Origin: Fimenecus sp045543095
Lineage (GTDB): Bacteria; Bacillota; Clostridia; Oscillospirales; Acutalibacteraceae
Assembly (NCBI GenBank): GCA_045543095.1
Contig: JAZQMC010000014.1
Location: 13,490-77,489, forward strand
Length of the DNA stretch: 64,000 nucleotides
Reading direction: 5' to 3'
The notes under the pieces are model-generated. The model saw only the letters and a list, made by a program, of their open reading frames with translations, was not told the origin of the DNA and did not search any database. A program made the translations under genes and the position numbers. Each line of letters begins with the position of its first letter. Positions within the stretch are counted from its first letter, which is position 1. Below are positions 16,601 through 24,084 of the stretch, in pieces.

Positions 16601-18840
16601 GGTCTGTCAGCAAGACTCTGACCAACTATGAACTCTTCTTTATCAATATCTGCCAAACCATCAAGCAAGGCAATATATTTAAGAATTTTGATTTCTTCCT
16701 CCTCACCCAGCATTTCAAGCTGACCTAAGTTAAGGAGTGAATATGCCTTCCAAATTTCAAGAACATATTCGCGAAGTGCATCACTTACCGCTGTAATGTT
16801 TTCTGGTTCAGGAAGCTTTTCCATTTGATTAACTATCAACGGAACAAGTTCATCTTTGCTTGCATTTGCTCTGCAGATAATCTCGCCCGTATCTGTTACC
16901 CTAATTGTTCCCGCTTCTATACAAGCTAAATATGCATCTACTGCATTCTGCCACGAAGCTCTGCCTAATTCTTGAGATTTTTTTGCAAGATTTTCAAAAC
17001 TTAAAAAATCCGTACTGATTTTTGTATCAGCAGTCGTGTTTTTGCTGTTTGCCTCCTCAATGGCTCTCTTGTAACCATCAATCGTATCGAGGATATATTC
17101 AACCTCGCGATAATCTGCCCAGTCAGGAGTACTTATATATTTATCAACAGCATCAAAAATTGCTGTTGCAATTATAGTTTCCTGGTCATAATAATTGTAC
17201 ATTGATTCGCCTGTATTTGCATCGTAACCGCTAAGTGAAAGGTCAGTCCATTGCTCACCGTCATCACGATAGAAGAAGACATTGTCAAGATAGAAGCTGT
17301 TATCTATACTGTCTGACGAACAACCTTCAATTGAGAAGCCTGCATTATAAATATCTTCAATGGCTTTAAGACCTGCCTCTCTGTTTTGAACTGAGCCATT
17401 TGCAACATAGGCACGGTCTGAAGAATGATTACCCGTTGTAACACTTGTTGTTGCCGCATCATTATCTAACGGCATTGCAAGCATATATCCAACCTGTGAA
17501 TAGTCGTAATTCGGATTCTTTTCTTCAACGTGGTATTGTCCATTAATGTTCCATGTAAATGTGTTACTTGTTGCATTAAATGCGCCTGACATCGTTTTAT
17601 ATGCACGTCTTTGAAGAAGTAACGCGTCCGAAACACTTGTTCCTGCATTATCGACAAGGATTTTTTGTGAGAACGTCATACTTTTCATCCAAGCAAAAGC
17701 ATTATCTTTATTTAGCTTGAATAGCGCACCACTAACGAAATTCTTTCCTGTATTGAATTCCTGATTACTGATATCAACATAAGTAGCTGTTTCTGAGCAC
17801 ATGAACTTAAGAGGTATTCTCACATATCCCTTAAAGTTTCCAATATCAAGAGTCCCATCACTCTTAAGCATTACTTTGTTCCAGCCGCCGTCTTCACGCT
17901 GAACCCATACATAAGGTGCTTCCCCTGTATATGTAGATGCTGCTGTACCCTTTGTTGAATAAACAACATCGCCTGCTCTTTGAGATTCGTTTATATCTCC
18001 AGTCTTACCACTTTTCCACTCAGCTCTTAACTTTTCATTTGTTCTGAGTCTGAAAGAAAGTCCTGTAAGTTCAACGTCTGTCAAGTCCATCCAAAACCAA
18101 ACTTCATCCGCACCAACATAGTCCCAAGTCTGACGAGAATATGAGGTGTCAAAAGTCTGTGTGCTTGTGGGTTGTGAACGCATCATAAAACGCAATGCAT
18201 TAGTATCTTTACCGGTTTCATCTTCAACACCAACCTGAGGAGTTGAACCAAGATACTGAAGCACACCACCTGTTACAGCACCATCATCTGAACCTGAATC
18301 ATAAGTCATAATTTCACGTGCAGCAGTTGTATCTGCAGTGAAAACCTGATATCTTTCTGCATCATATTCAAAGGTAGGAACCTCTGTAACCGTTGTATAA
18401 AGTGGCAGTGAGAACCAATTTTCTGTATCAACTGCTGTTACTGTTACACTGTAACGATTATTCTCAAGGTCAATTTTTCCAATATCTGCTGCGGGGAATA
18501 TTCCCGATGTGCCTGTAACCTTGATTGTGTCAAGTACAACATTGGTATGAGATGAATTCTTTGAACCCATATTAACAAGCTCAAGAATATAAAATGCGAT
18601 TGACAATTCCTCGCCCTTATATGTATCTTCCGCATTTGCCGCAGGGTATGCTACGTGAACATTTCCGTCATCATCAAGCCACGCTCTTGCACCCTCTTCA
18701 ATTGCATCATCACTAAATTTTGGTGCAGGGTCATAGGCCCCCGCTGCCACACTCATTATTCCCAGTGGTACTGACGTTGCAATCATAACAAAACTCAAAA
18801 ATATCGCAAGGAGTTTTTTCGGGAACTTCTTCTTTTTCAT
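13699..18840 (-). CDS. Giant secreted modular surface protein sharing its C-terminal domain with the small paralogues
   Basis: 1713 aa. Signal peptide 1-35 (KKLLAIFLSFVMIATSVP). Two jelly-roll-like modules follow, at roughly 210-540 and 930-1110; each contains GYVRIPL and ends with a D-N-hydrophobic-F strand (LDNVFFYRD, IDNIGFSYD). They are separated by helical linkers with many Glu/Tyr (about 560-720 and 1120-1420). Acidic calcium-type loops (DTNGDGVFD, DYDGDGVLDDFD) are embedded. A beta domain (about 1430-1585) precedes the C-terminal 120 residues, which carry the small-paralogue motif (VVEIPADMEIEWD ... YKTILTYTVVY). No anchor or LPxTG. The start is the ATG at 18840 with GGAAG ahead; a TTG 21 bases upstream is in frame but poorly placed. 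Likely a tip or scaffold protein that binds carbohydrate or the other subunits. Confidence 0.82.
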   Translation of the reverse strand: MKKKKFPKKLLAIFLSFVMIATSVPLGIMSVAAGAYDPAPKFSDDAIEEGARAWLDDDGNVHVAYPAANAEDTYKGEELSIAFYILELVNMGSKNSSHTNVVLDTIKVTGTSGIFPAADIGKIDLENNRYSVTVTAVDTENWFSLPLYTTVTEVPTFEYDAERYQVFTADTTAAREIMTYDSGSDDGAVTGGVLQYLGSTPQVGVEDETGKDTNALRFMMRSQPTSTQTFDTSYSRQTWDYVGADEVWFWMDLTDVELTGLSFRLRTNEKLRAEWKSGKTGDINESQRAGDVVYSTKGTAASTYTGEAPYVWVQREDGGWNKVMLKSDGTLDIGNFKGYVRIPLKFMCSETATYVDISNQEFNTGKNFVSGALFKLNKDNAFAWMKSMTFSQKILVDNAGTSVSDALLLQRRAYKTMSGAFNATSNTFTWNINGQYHVEEKNPNYDYSQVGYMLAMPLDNDAATTSVTTGNHSSDRAYVANGSVQNREAGLKAIEDIYNAGFSIEGCSSDSIDNSFYLDNVFFYRDDGEQWTDLSLSGYDANTGESMYNYYDQETIIATAIFDAVDKYISTPDWADYREVEYILDTIDGYKRAIEEANSKNTTADTKISTDFLSFENLAKKSQELGRASWQNAVDAYLACIEAGTIRVTDTGEIICRANASKDELVPLIVNQMEKLPEPENITAVSDALREYVLEIWKAYSLLNLGQLEMLGEEEEIKILKYIALLDGLADIDKEEFIVGQSLADRPFILFDDFENYEVGTQSYKLEDAVNIYNKGDSDKYTDYRYTKNLVTYAPETFEDFAGKSKDTDNNALSTLLGVAQPTQDGFDNSLKTKASWATITEDGFQGSKGATMYIDSQFYSSGEGVYNVLSTTYKGVEAANIDALRAQGTGNSSVKLGDLAKSFSGVEVSPYLSLVFYVDFTQLTDFNMSATIQTYFNGDLNDFQIAMGTNATDQNFFILDPDSGEWVQANNAADAGRSFAYTSRAGADTNGDGVFDITLAGYKGYVRIPLYHFKPGNNSQKLDESAEALNNIYRISIGIAPGSEAAAVEMDGNSYTIDNIGFSYDPSAYSDGVASRKAAGVTDPYFDEFFDAKSVPAANFEIMVDAIDPYEKSTLQTEVTNALAVYNSLSDYQKSLVQEEKDTLDLYLQYVAGTSTLPNPVYTPEQVEAFIDTLPDALKNATIEEIPEPGFSNGAVNYGAMGITREIADEIIKYYQESYTRFSGTQKASIENSAQFINAYNMCMRMTQTLEDIKDASLKFLPELTALYTVKYDYDGDGVLDDFDESVADSDAYKVGNFVSIAGRDEVETFKTEKYNPLQYYSKTSIDDGSIYPQLQNTSRGFTYFLNNTRSFTVDGEEINGGIITFRDKLQTVYDIASDHIQNRVRFSADELQYVKDILEEYNAFLPAYYNVEELYELEQKILRLFPVSDIAVMNAATGGATVTRVELDNDDEQSMKQTVYVDLTYNAALLDTTVTLQAVSDLKLTQISGTSYSNLNSFTAGSLEANVATTLGTYDNLYPDENFARIPIEIAVDSAIAKKVPTGAVYEGSITLNVYDTADIEAGLTGEDLVPITTLELPVQFASTNGSVPVVYVVEIPADMEIEWDQTAPENVSYKVKEATLNGGKLTIGVTDNTGNFDSNTNKGELTNGDNVLAYTASNFKDTEFATDISTETLPEDAPEITIEQNDWDTAAVGNYKTILTYTVVYDDGTE

Positions 18841-18883
18841 GCTCATCTTCCTTTCTTTCAAGGTTGTCTATATAATAGGTATA

Positions 18884-19720
18884 TTATTCTGCTTCTGGTT
18901 CACTAACAATAATTTTTGTTGCAACCACCATATTGTTAAGTTTTGTTCTCTGCTGGTCAAATGAATAAGGCTGTTGCATTACAACTGCATCATATTCACC
19001 AACATCAAGCGTTCTGTTAATTGAGAACTTTGAAATTGAATAGCCGGGCTGAACAAGACCCGATTTATAAATCATTTCGTCACCGTCATCAATCTTTTTG
19101 TTGCTGTTTTTATCAAGATAGATTGTAAATTCCATAAAACAAACGCCCTCGTTCTTTTTATGGTTTGTGAGAATTACATTCTGCTCTTTCTGATTTGCCT
19201 TGAAGTTGATTTCGGGAATTCCGACAATTGTAACATTCTTTGACGAAGTGTCAATTTTTTCTGGTAAATCTAATTTACCCTCGCCCTCTTCAGCATTCTG
19301 GTCAAGAATGAACGGTGCTGTTGTAGTTGTAGTTTCAGGCTCATTGTTTGCTTGAATAAATTTAGTCATTCCGAAAACAAGACCCGCAAGAACAAGAATA
19401 CCCAGTAAAATCCAAAGTATAATTGCACCTAAAGTATCTTTCTTAACTGCAATAAACGAGCCTGTTTCAAGCTCTATGTAACCGATTGTCTTATACCTTG
19501 CACTTGAAGTTGCCTTATAAACAGGTTCTTCAATGCCATCAACTGTAATTACACCCAATTGGTCCTTGCCGTATTTAAGTTGACCCGAAACACGAATACC
19601 GCCGTCGGGATAAAGTGCTTTCATTTCTTTGACGGTGTAATAACCTACCTCAAAGCCTGTATCTTTATTATAATATGATTCTGTATAATCGTTGCCTGTT
19701 TTAATGATGTAATTTGCCAA
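18884..19720 (-). CDS. Single-pass membrane protein, first gene of the surface operon
   Basis: 278 aa. A 95-residue cytoplasmic beta-rich N-terminus (TGFEVGYYTVKEMKALYPDG) precedes one membrane segment (97-118, AIILWILLGILVLAGLVFGM), a Thr/Glu linker, and an extracytoplasmic beta domain (160-278) with a calcium-type loop (DKNSNKKIDDGDE) and an L-x-P-G ... L-x-x-G-x-Y-D-A strand pair. It is the only operon member with a clear cytoplasmic part, so it may be the membrane base or assembly factor. AGGAGG precedes the ATG (start at 19720). Promoter at 19797-19825. Confidence 0.82.
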   Translation of the reverse strand: MANYIIKTGNDYTESYYNKDTGFEVGYYTVKEMKALYPDGGIRVSGQLKYGKDQLGVITVDGIEEPVYKATSSARYKTIGYIELETGSFIAVKKDTLGAIILWILLGILVLAGLVFGMTKFIQANNEPETTTTTAPFILDQNAEEGEGKLDLPEKIDTSSKNVTIVGIPEINFKANQKEQNVILTNHKKNEGVCFMEFTIYLDKNSNKKIDDGDEMIYKSGLVQPGYSISKFSINRTLDVGEYDAVVMQQPYSFDQQRTKLNNMVVATKIIVSEPEAE

Positions 19721-19770
19721 AACAAGTTCCTCCTATAAGTACTTTACCTAAAAAAATTGATAGTTATAGA

Positions 19771-19785
19771 AATAGTTCTACTATT
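19771..19785 (-). promoter_or_regulatory. Palindrome downstream of the surface-operon promoter
   Basis: AATAGT-TCT-ACTATT, a perfect 6-base inverted repeat just past the -10 box, where a repressor would block transcription. It is not GC-rich enough for a terminator. Confidence 0.5.
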
Positions 19786-19796
19786 TTAATATTATA

Positions 19797-19825
19797 ATTT
19801 TATACTGATTTTTTCTATTTGTCAA
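19797..19825 (-). promoter_or_regulatory. Promoter of the surface-structure operon
   Basis: Minus strand TTGACA, 17 bases, TAAAAT, about 75 bases ahead of the first gene. The match to the housekeeping consensus is strong. Confidence 0.75.
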
Positions 19826-20022
19826 CAGTTTTTATTGTGTAAAATTATTAGTTTATTTACGCTTTTCGACACTTTTTTGTTGATATGATATAAACAATCA
19901 CCATTTTATAAACACTAACGCTTTAAAGTGTTTACTAATCACTCTGTTTAGTAATTTTTTGACTAATTTTTAATTATTTAGTCTTTTTTTAACTATTTTC
20001 AAGGATTTAAAAATTTTTCTGC
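19826..20022. other. AT-rich upstream region with three consecutive inverted repeats
   Basis: AAACACT/AGTGTTT (19910-19933), TTACTAA/TTAGTAA (19932-19954) and GACTAA/TTAGTC (19961-19983). All three contain an ACTAA or CACTAA half-site. They lie 85-165 bases upstream of the operon's -35 box. No gene is present. They may be binding sites of one regulator. Confidence 0.4.
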
Positions 20023-20213
20023 TAAATTGGGGTTTGTCGGGCTGTTTGCCCCCCTTCCGTCACTCGCGTTGCTCGTGCCACCTTTCCCTCGATGGGGGAA
20101 GGCTATGTTAGGCTCCACCCTTGAGGGGGAGCTGTCGCGAAGCGACTGAGGGGGGATAAAAAGACCCCGACAAATTCAAATTTAACGAGTTCAAATACAC
20201 ATAATACATATAA
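20023..20213. repeat. Dispersed element with shared termini, copy 2 (CCCTTCCGTCACTCGC interior)
   Basis: Left AAATTGGGGTTTGTCG (20024), right CGACAAATTCAAATTT (20168), then the same outer stretch as copy 1 (ATAATACATATAAA). The interior has the CCGTCACTCGC...GCTCGTGCCACC unit of copy 1 but a different order. It again abuts a terminator hairpin. Confidence 0.7.
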
Positions 20214-20215
20214 AT

Positions 20216-20246
20216 AGGGCGAGAACAACCCTCTCGCCCTGATTTT
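20216..20246 (+). terminator. GC-rich hairpin next to repeat copy 2
   Basis: AGGGCGAGA and TCTCGCCCT around a 7-base loop, then GATTTTT. No plus-strand gene is upstream, so it may have travelled with the repeat. The same stem recurs at 20602-20628. Confidence 0.55.
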
Positions 20247-20348
20247 TCGCATAAAAAGCGACAGACAGAAATGACACAATAGAAACATTTTACAAAAAAT
20301 GATGGTCAATCTGTTGTCGCATTTTGATTATAGTCATTTTTATGACCA

Positions 20349-20377
20349 TTGTCAAGTATGTGACCTTATTATATTCT
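20349..20377 (+). promoter_or_regulatory. Promoter of the small XRE gene
   Basis: TTGTCA, 17 bases, TATTCT. An inverted repeat TAGTCAT/ATGACCA sits just upstream of it. Confidence 0.5.
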
Positions 20378-20393
20378 AAATTTGGTGATTAAC

Positions 20394-20594
20394 TTGATAA
20401 AATACGCGCCATTCTGGGAAACTTTAAAGAAAAAAGGCGAAAGCACATATACTTTAATCAACAAACACGGCATAAGCAGTGCCACCATTGACCGTATCCG
20501 CAAAGGCAACGGTATAAGCACAATGAAAATTGATGACTTATGCAAAATTCTCCATTGCAGAGTTGAAGATATAATTGAGTTTGTTGATGAATAA
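20394..20594 (+). CDS. Small XRE-family (YozG-like) DNA-binding protein
   Basis: 66 aa, essentially one helix-turn-helix of the Cro/CI type: FWETLKKKGESTYTLINKHGIS, then ATIDRIRKGNGISTMKIDDLC and KILHCRVEDIIEF. It uses a TTG start; GGTGAT ends 4 bases ahead, which fits this TTG better than the in-frame TTG at 20382 or GTG at 20385. It is monocistronic, closed by a terminator shared with the convergent gene. The target is unknown; the surface operon's divergent promoter region is 500 bases away. Confidence 0.8.
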   Translation: MIKYAPFWETLKKKGESTYTLINKHGISSATIDRIRKGNGISTMKIDDLCKILHCRVEDIIEFVDE

Positions 20595-20601
20595 ATAGTT
20601 A

Positions 20602-20639
20602 CAGGGCGAGAGGTTTACTCTCGCCCTGAATTTTATTTT
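20602..20639 (+). terminator. Terminator between convergent genes
   Basis: CAGGGCGAGA and TCTCGCCCTG with a 7-base loop and a T-rich tail. Serves the XRE gene and possibly the convergent membrane protein. Confidence 0.75.
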
Positions 20640-21496
20640 GCTTTTAATCCGATTAGTTTTTCAAAAGATTCAAGCTCGTAACAAGGGAAATATATTCCCC
20701 AGATTTCGCCGTTGTGTTCAAATTCAAGAATATGATAGGGTTTAAAATGTACACATTCAAAATCGTCAATGGTCATTTTGTAAGGCTTGTATATACCTTT
20801 ATTCGGTTGAACATCTTTATTCCATCCCGAAACAGAAATACCCTTTTGCACAGTTTTGATTGCACGCATTCCAGATAACGGAAAAGCATATTTATTTTCC
20901 AAATCTGCTAAAAACAACTTGCCGTCACTTACAAAAATTTTAACTTCAAGATTAAGATATGCCGTTGGATTAAACCCTGTTTCTTTAGCTTTTGGCTCAC
21001 CATCTTTTATCTTATATGTAAATCCTAAAATATCAACGGTGATTGCATCGTCGGGTACGCCCAACTCTTCATAAATACTTTTGGTTGCAAAATCAAGTGT
21101 TCTTTTTGCGTTGTCACCCTCGGTACTATTAATTATTTCTTTTTCTTTTTTCTGACTGATAACCTTTAATATTACCCAGACCACAAGACACGCAACCATA
21201 AGCCAGAAAAACCACGGTGCATTTTGATAAGCTTCGGCAAAAGTTACTCCATCTTCGTCACCAATCGCTCTTATAAAGCCGACCAATGATATTGTACCAA
21301 CGAATCCGCAAATCCAATGAATAATTCGTATCGGCAACGGAAGTTTTGCCTTTTCGCCCAAGTCCATTGCATTATCAGTTGCTTTTTCAAACGCCTGCTG
21401 ACGCATTGAAGAAACATTTTGAACTATAAACTCTTTGCCATTAAAATTTTCGTTGTCTTTATTCTCTGTAATGTCAATGCCAATAAACGGTTTCAT
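20633..21496 (-). CDS. Two-pass membrane protein of unknown function
   Basis: 287 aa. An N-terminal soluble part (1-52) is followed by two membrane segments (about 55-78 and 92-114) and a C-terminal cytoplasmic domain (130-287) with a beta-rich pattern (FTYKIKDGEPK, LNLEVKIFVSDGKLFLADL, IWGIYFPCYELESFEKLIGLK). I do not recognise the family. The start MKPFIGIDITE has a weak GGATGG site. It lies directly downstream of the SPFH operon's terminator, so it is probably transcribed separately. Confidence 0.7.
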   Translation of the reverse strand: MKPFIGIDITENKDNENFNGKEFIVQNVSSMRQQAFEKATDNAMDLGEKAKLPLPIRIIHWICGFVGTISLVGFIRAIGDEDGVTFAEAYQNAPWFFWLMVACLVVWVILKVISQKKEKEIINSTEGDNAKRTLDFATKSIYEELGVPDDAITVDILGFTYKIKDGEPKAKETGFNPTAYLNLEVKIFVSDGKLFLADLENKYAFPLSGMRAIKTVQKGISVSGWNKDVQPNKGIYKPYKMTIDDFECVHFKPYHILEFEHNGEIWGIYFPCYELESFEKLIGLKAK

Positions 21497-21518
21497 TACA
21501 AACCCATCCTTTAAAATC

Positions 21519-21541
21519 GGCGGGGTATTATCCCCGCCTTA
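21519..21541 (-). terminator. Terminator of the SPFH operon
   Basis: GGCGGGG and CCCCGCC around a short loop, followed on the minus strand by GATTTTA. Confidence 0.7.
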
Positions 21542-21552
21542 ATTTTGTGATT

Positions 21553-22446
21553 TTAGTCTTTCTTTACAAGCTCTGTAAGAGATGTTGCAAGACCTGCAAG
21601 TCCCTGAATTTCTGACGGAATGATAATCTTTGTAGCCTTACCGTCAGCAGCCTTTTCAAAGGATTCAAGAGCTTTAATGCTGATGAATTCCTGACTTGGA
21701 TTAACCTTGTTAATCATTTCGATACCAGCAGCAGTTGCTTCCTGAATCTTAAGGATTGCAGCAGCTTCACCCTCTGCCTCACGGATTTTTGATTCCTTGA
21801 TAGCGTCAGCACGAAGAATTGCAGATTCCTTTTCACCTTCGGCAACAAGGATTGCAGCCTTCTTTTCACCTTCAGCCTGCAAAATCTTCTCACGGCGTTC
21901 ACGTTCAGCCTTCATCTGCTTTTCCATTGAATCCTGAATTTCGCGAGGAGGCATAATGTTCTTAAGCTCAACACGGTTGATTTTGATGCCCCATGCGTCT
22001 GTTGCTTCGTCAAGAACTTCAGTAATCTTTGAGTTGATTGTATCTCTCGATGTAAGAGTTGCGTCAAGCTCAAGGTCACCGATGATGTTACGAAGTGTTG
22101 TTGCTGTGAGGTTTTCGATAGCCATCATAGGTCTTTCAACACCGTATGTGTAAAGCTTGGGGTCGATAATGCGGTAGAACACAACTGTGTCGATTGACAT
22201 TGTAACATTATCCTTTGTGATAACGGGCTGGGGCGGGAAGTCAACAACTGCTTCTTTTAGGCTTACACGCTTTGCAACTCGGTCGATAATCGGGATTTTC
22301 ACGTGAAGACCTGTGTCCCATGTGGTGTGATATGCACCAAGACGTTCAATAACATAAGCGTTAGCCTGAGGTACTATGCGTACGTTTGAAATGATGATTG
22401 CAATAACAATCGCGATAAGAATGATGGGGATGATTAAGAATTCCAT
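21553..22446 (-). CDS. SPFH/stomatin-like membrane scaffold protein (QmcA/paraslipin type)
   Basis: 297 aa. An N-terminal membrane hairpin (MEFLIIPIILIAIVIAI) precedes the SPFH domain (about 25-190: YVIERLGAYHTTWDTGLHVK, then GDLELDATLTSRDTINSKI and WGIKINRVELKNIMPP). A coiled coil rich in Glu/Ala/Lys (190-240) follows, and a short C-terminal region. Family proteins oligomerise on the membrane and organise microdomains or protease complexes. It follows an NfeD-like gene by 21 bases, the classical pairing in which the two proteins act together. Start ATG with GGAG. Confidence 0.93.
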   Translation of the reverse strand: MEFLIIPIILIAIVIAIIISNVRIVPQANAYVIERLGAYHTTWDTGLHVKIPIIDRVAKRVSLKEAVVDFPPQPVITKDNVTMSIDTVVFYRIIDPKLYTYGVERPMMAIENLTATTLRNIIGDLELDATLTSRDTINSKITEVLDEATDAWGIKINRVELKNIMPPREIQDSMEKQMKAERERREKILQAEGEKKAAILVAEGEKESAILRADAIKESKIREAEGEAAAILKIQEATAAGIEMINKVNPSQEFISIKALESFEKAADGKATKIIIPSEIQGLAGLATSLTELVKKD

Positions 22447-22467
22447 ATTTTTTCTCCTTTTTATAAA

Positions 22468-22908
22468 TTATTTTTTGTTTATTACAAGAGTAGTTCCGTC
22501 TACTCTCTTAATAACTACTGTTTCACCTTTTGGGATTATGTCACCGTTTTCGCTTACTGCTCGCCAATAAACATCACCTACGAGTATTCTGCCCGAAATG
22601 GGAGTTGTTTCTTCGGTGACTATTGCTACTTTGCCGATGAGTTTTTCATTCTGGTCAACGTCGTCAACGGGCTTTTTAATGTGCTTTTTGTAAATTTTGC
22701 GGGCAAACACCATAAAGATAGCACTTAACACCACAAAAATCGCAACCTGCCACACAAGACTGTCAATGACAAAAGTCAGAAAACAGACTATAATCGCCGC
22801 GGGCACAAACCAGATTGATACAAGCGTTGTAGTGAGAAGTTCAACCACCAGGAAGAACACCGCTACAACAAGCCACATTATCCACGGATTGGCTATAAGA
22901 TATTCCAT
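22468..22908 (-). CDS. NfeD-like membrane protein
   Basis: 146 aa: two to three membrane segments (about 10-75) and a C-terminal OB-fold domain (about 85-146; KLIGKVAIVTEE ... GRILVGDVYWRAVS ... GETVVIKRVDGTTLVINK). NfeD proteins partner SPFH proteins; the OB domain is thought to regulate the scaffold. This is the short form without the serine protease domain. It lies between the DUF6054 gene (11 bases) and the SPFH gene in one operon. Confidence 0.88.
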   Translation of the reverse strand: MEYLIANPWIMWLVVAVFFLVVELLTTTLVSIWFVPAAIIVCFLTFVIDSLVWQVAIFVVLSAIFMVFARKIYKKHIKKPVDDVDQNEKLIGKVAIVTEETTPISGRILVGDVYWRAVSENGDIIPKGETVVIKRVDGTTLVINKK

Positions 22909-22919
22909 TATGTATCCTC

Positions 22920-23255
22920 CTATTTTATAATATACTTATAAATCGCGTCATAAATGCAGTCTTCAAAGCTTTCAGCGGCACCGGCATCCCATCTGAAAAG
23001 GCCTTCACCACCACCGCCACCTATTGCGTGAATATGGGTTCTTCCTGAAAGGTTATCAATCACAACAGTAAGGGTAAGACGGTTGCCCGCACGATAATAG
23101 TGTTTTTCGTAAACCTGAACAATCACCATTTTGCCGTTGTCTGTATCTGTTACATATTCATCAATCAATTCACCTGTAACAGAATTATTGACAATGGTAT
23201 CCGTAATAAGCTTTGCAACTTCATTTGGTGAAATTGATACATACAAATTTGTCAT
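22920..23255 (-). CDS. DUF6054-like protein
   Basis: 111 aa, soluble, no signal peptide. Visible features are an N-terminal MTNLYVSISPNEVAKLI, a central beta region (MVIVQVYEKHYYRAGNRLTL), and a Gly-rich HAIGGGGGEGLFRWDAG loop near residues 80-95, then a C-terminal helix. I recall this pattern as DUF6054, but the assignment is from memory. It sits between the DUF1836 regulator and nfeD, which suggests a role in the same membrane-stress unit. Confidence 0.7.
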   Translation of the reverse strand: MTNLYVSISPNEVAKLITDTIVNNSVTGELIDEYVTDTDNGKMVIVQVYEKHYYRAGNRLTLTVVIDNLSGRTHIHAIGGGGGEGLFRWDAGAAESFEDCIYDAIYKYIIK

Positions 23256-23268
23256 TTTTAACCCTCCT

Positions 23269-23835
23269 TTACACCAACTGCAAAAATGCTTTCTGTGCTT
23301 CTTCTCTCATTTTTGTTGAAAGAAACGCCAGCACCATTGCTCTTAATGCAGTTTTAAGACGCTTTTGCGAAACAAAGTCGCTGATGCCTGAATTTTCAAT
23401 CTGTGCATCAATCACCTTGTCAAGATAAGCGGTGTCAGACATTGATTTCTGCTCGCATATATATATTATGCTGCAAAGAATATTAAACAACTCTCTGTCG
23501 GGCAAAATATCGTCTGAACGGTCCTCCACCGACCCATTTATATAGGCCAAAAGGAATGCGATTTGCTCAAGCTGCATTGAACCACGCATCATATTTATAA
23601 GTATAATGCGAACAACCTGCTCTTCGCCGTAACGCTTGCCCTCGGGATTCTTTACCCAGCCGCGTTTTACCCAATTTTGAATTGTCGATGCTTCGAGTCC
23701 CGTCAACGCTCTGACCTGTGCCAACGTAAGCCCTCTTGTAACTGTCAGCAACGGCGAAATCACAGAATAGCAATCTTCCGCTGCAGAGCTGTTAAATTTG
23801 AGAACCGTACCCGGAATCAAATCTAACATATTCAC
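23269..23835 (-). CDS. DUF1836 (MerR-like HTH) regulator
   Basis: 188 aa. Residues 30-85 form a MerR-like helix-turn-helix (TLAQVRALTGLEASTIQNWVKRGWV, followed by a wing GKRYGEEQVVRI); the rest is helical and typical of DUF1836. It is the first gene of the operon leading to the SPFH protein. Its promoter carries a perfect palindrome within the 17-base spacer, as expected for a MerR-type regulator, so autoregulation is likely. GGAGGTG precedes the start. Confidence 0.85.
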   Translation of the reverse strand: MNMLDLIPGTVLKFNSSAAEDCYSVISPLLTVTRGLTLAQVRALTGLEASTIQNWVKRGWVKNPEGKRYGEEQVVRIILINMMRGSMQLEQIAFLLAYINGSVEDRSDDILPDRELFNILCSIIYICEQKSMSDTAYLDKVIDAQIENSGISDFVSQKRLKTALRAMVLAFLSTKMREEAQKAFLQLV

Positions 23836-23860
23836 ACCTCCTTTTGTTTCTTGATTGATT

Positions 23861-23897
23861 GTGATATGATTATATCACAGGTTCATTTGAACCGCAA
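23861..23897 (-). promoter_or_regulatory. Promoter of the DUF1836-SPFH operon with palindrome in the spacer
   Basis: Minus strand TTGCGG (23892-23897), 17 bases, TATAAT (23869-23874). GGTTCA-TT-TGAACC (23880-23893) lies in the spacer, and an imperfect 18-base palindrome GTGATAT...ATATCAC (23861-23878) overlaps the -10. Confidence 0.7.
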
Positions 23898-24032
23898 GTG
23901 TGTTTTCGTGACTTTTTTGACAAATTTTTAACGTTTTTGTTGTGCACAATGCTATTTCCTTGTTTTTTCAAACATTTTCACGATTTTTCATATATTTTTC
24001 TCGATTTTTATAGGATTGATATATATGTAATT

Positions 24033-24083
24033 GCGTCGCAGACCCTACATTTTGCACTTTACATTTTGCACTTTGCATTTTTA
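24033..24083 (-). repeat. Loose interior module GCAAAATGCAAAG/GGGTCTGCGACGC
   Basis: Inverted relative to copies 3 and 4 of the dispersed element: GCGTCGCAGACCC then three near-repeats of TTTTGCACTTTACA. The terminal AAATTGGGGTTTGTCG sequences are not found here. Confidence 0.6.
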
Positions 24084-24084
24084 T

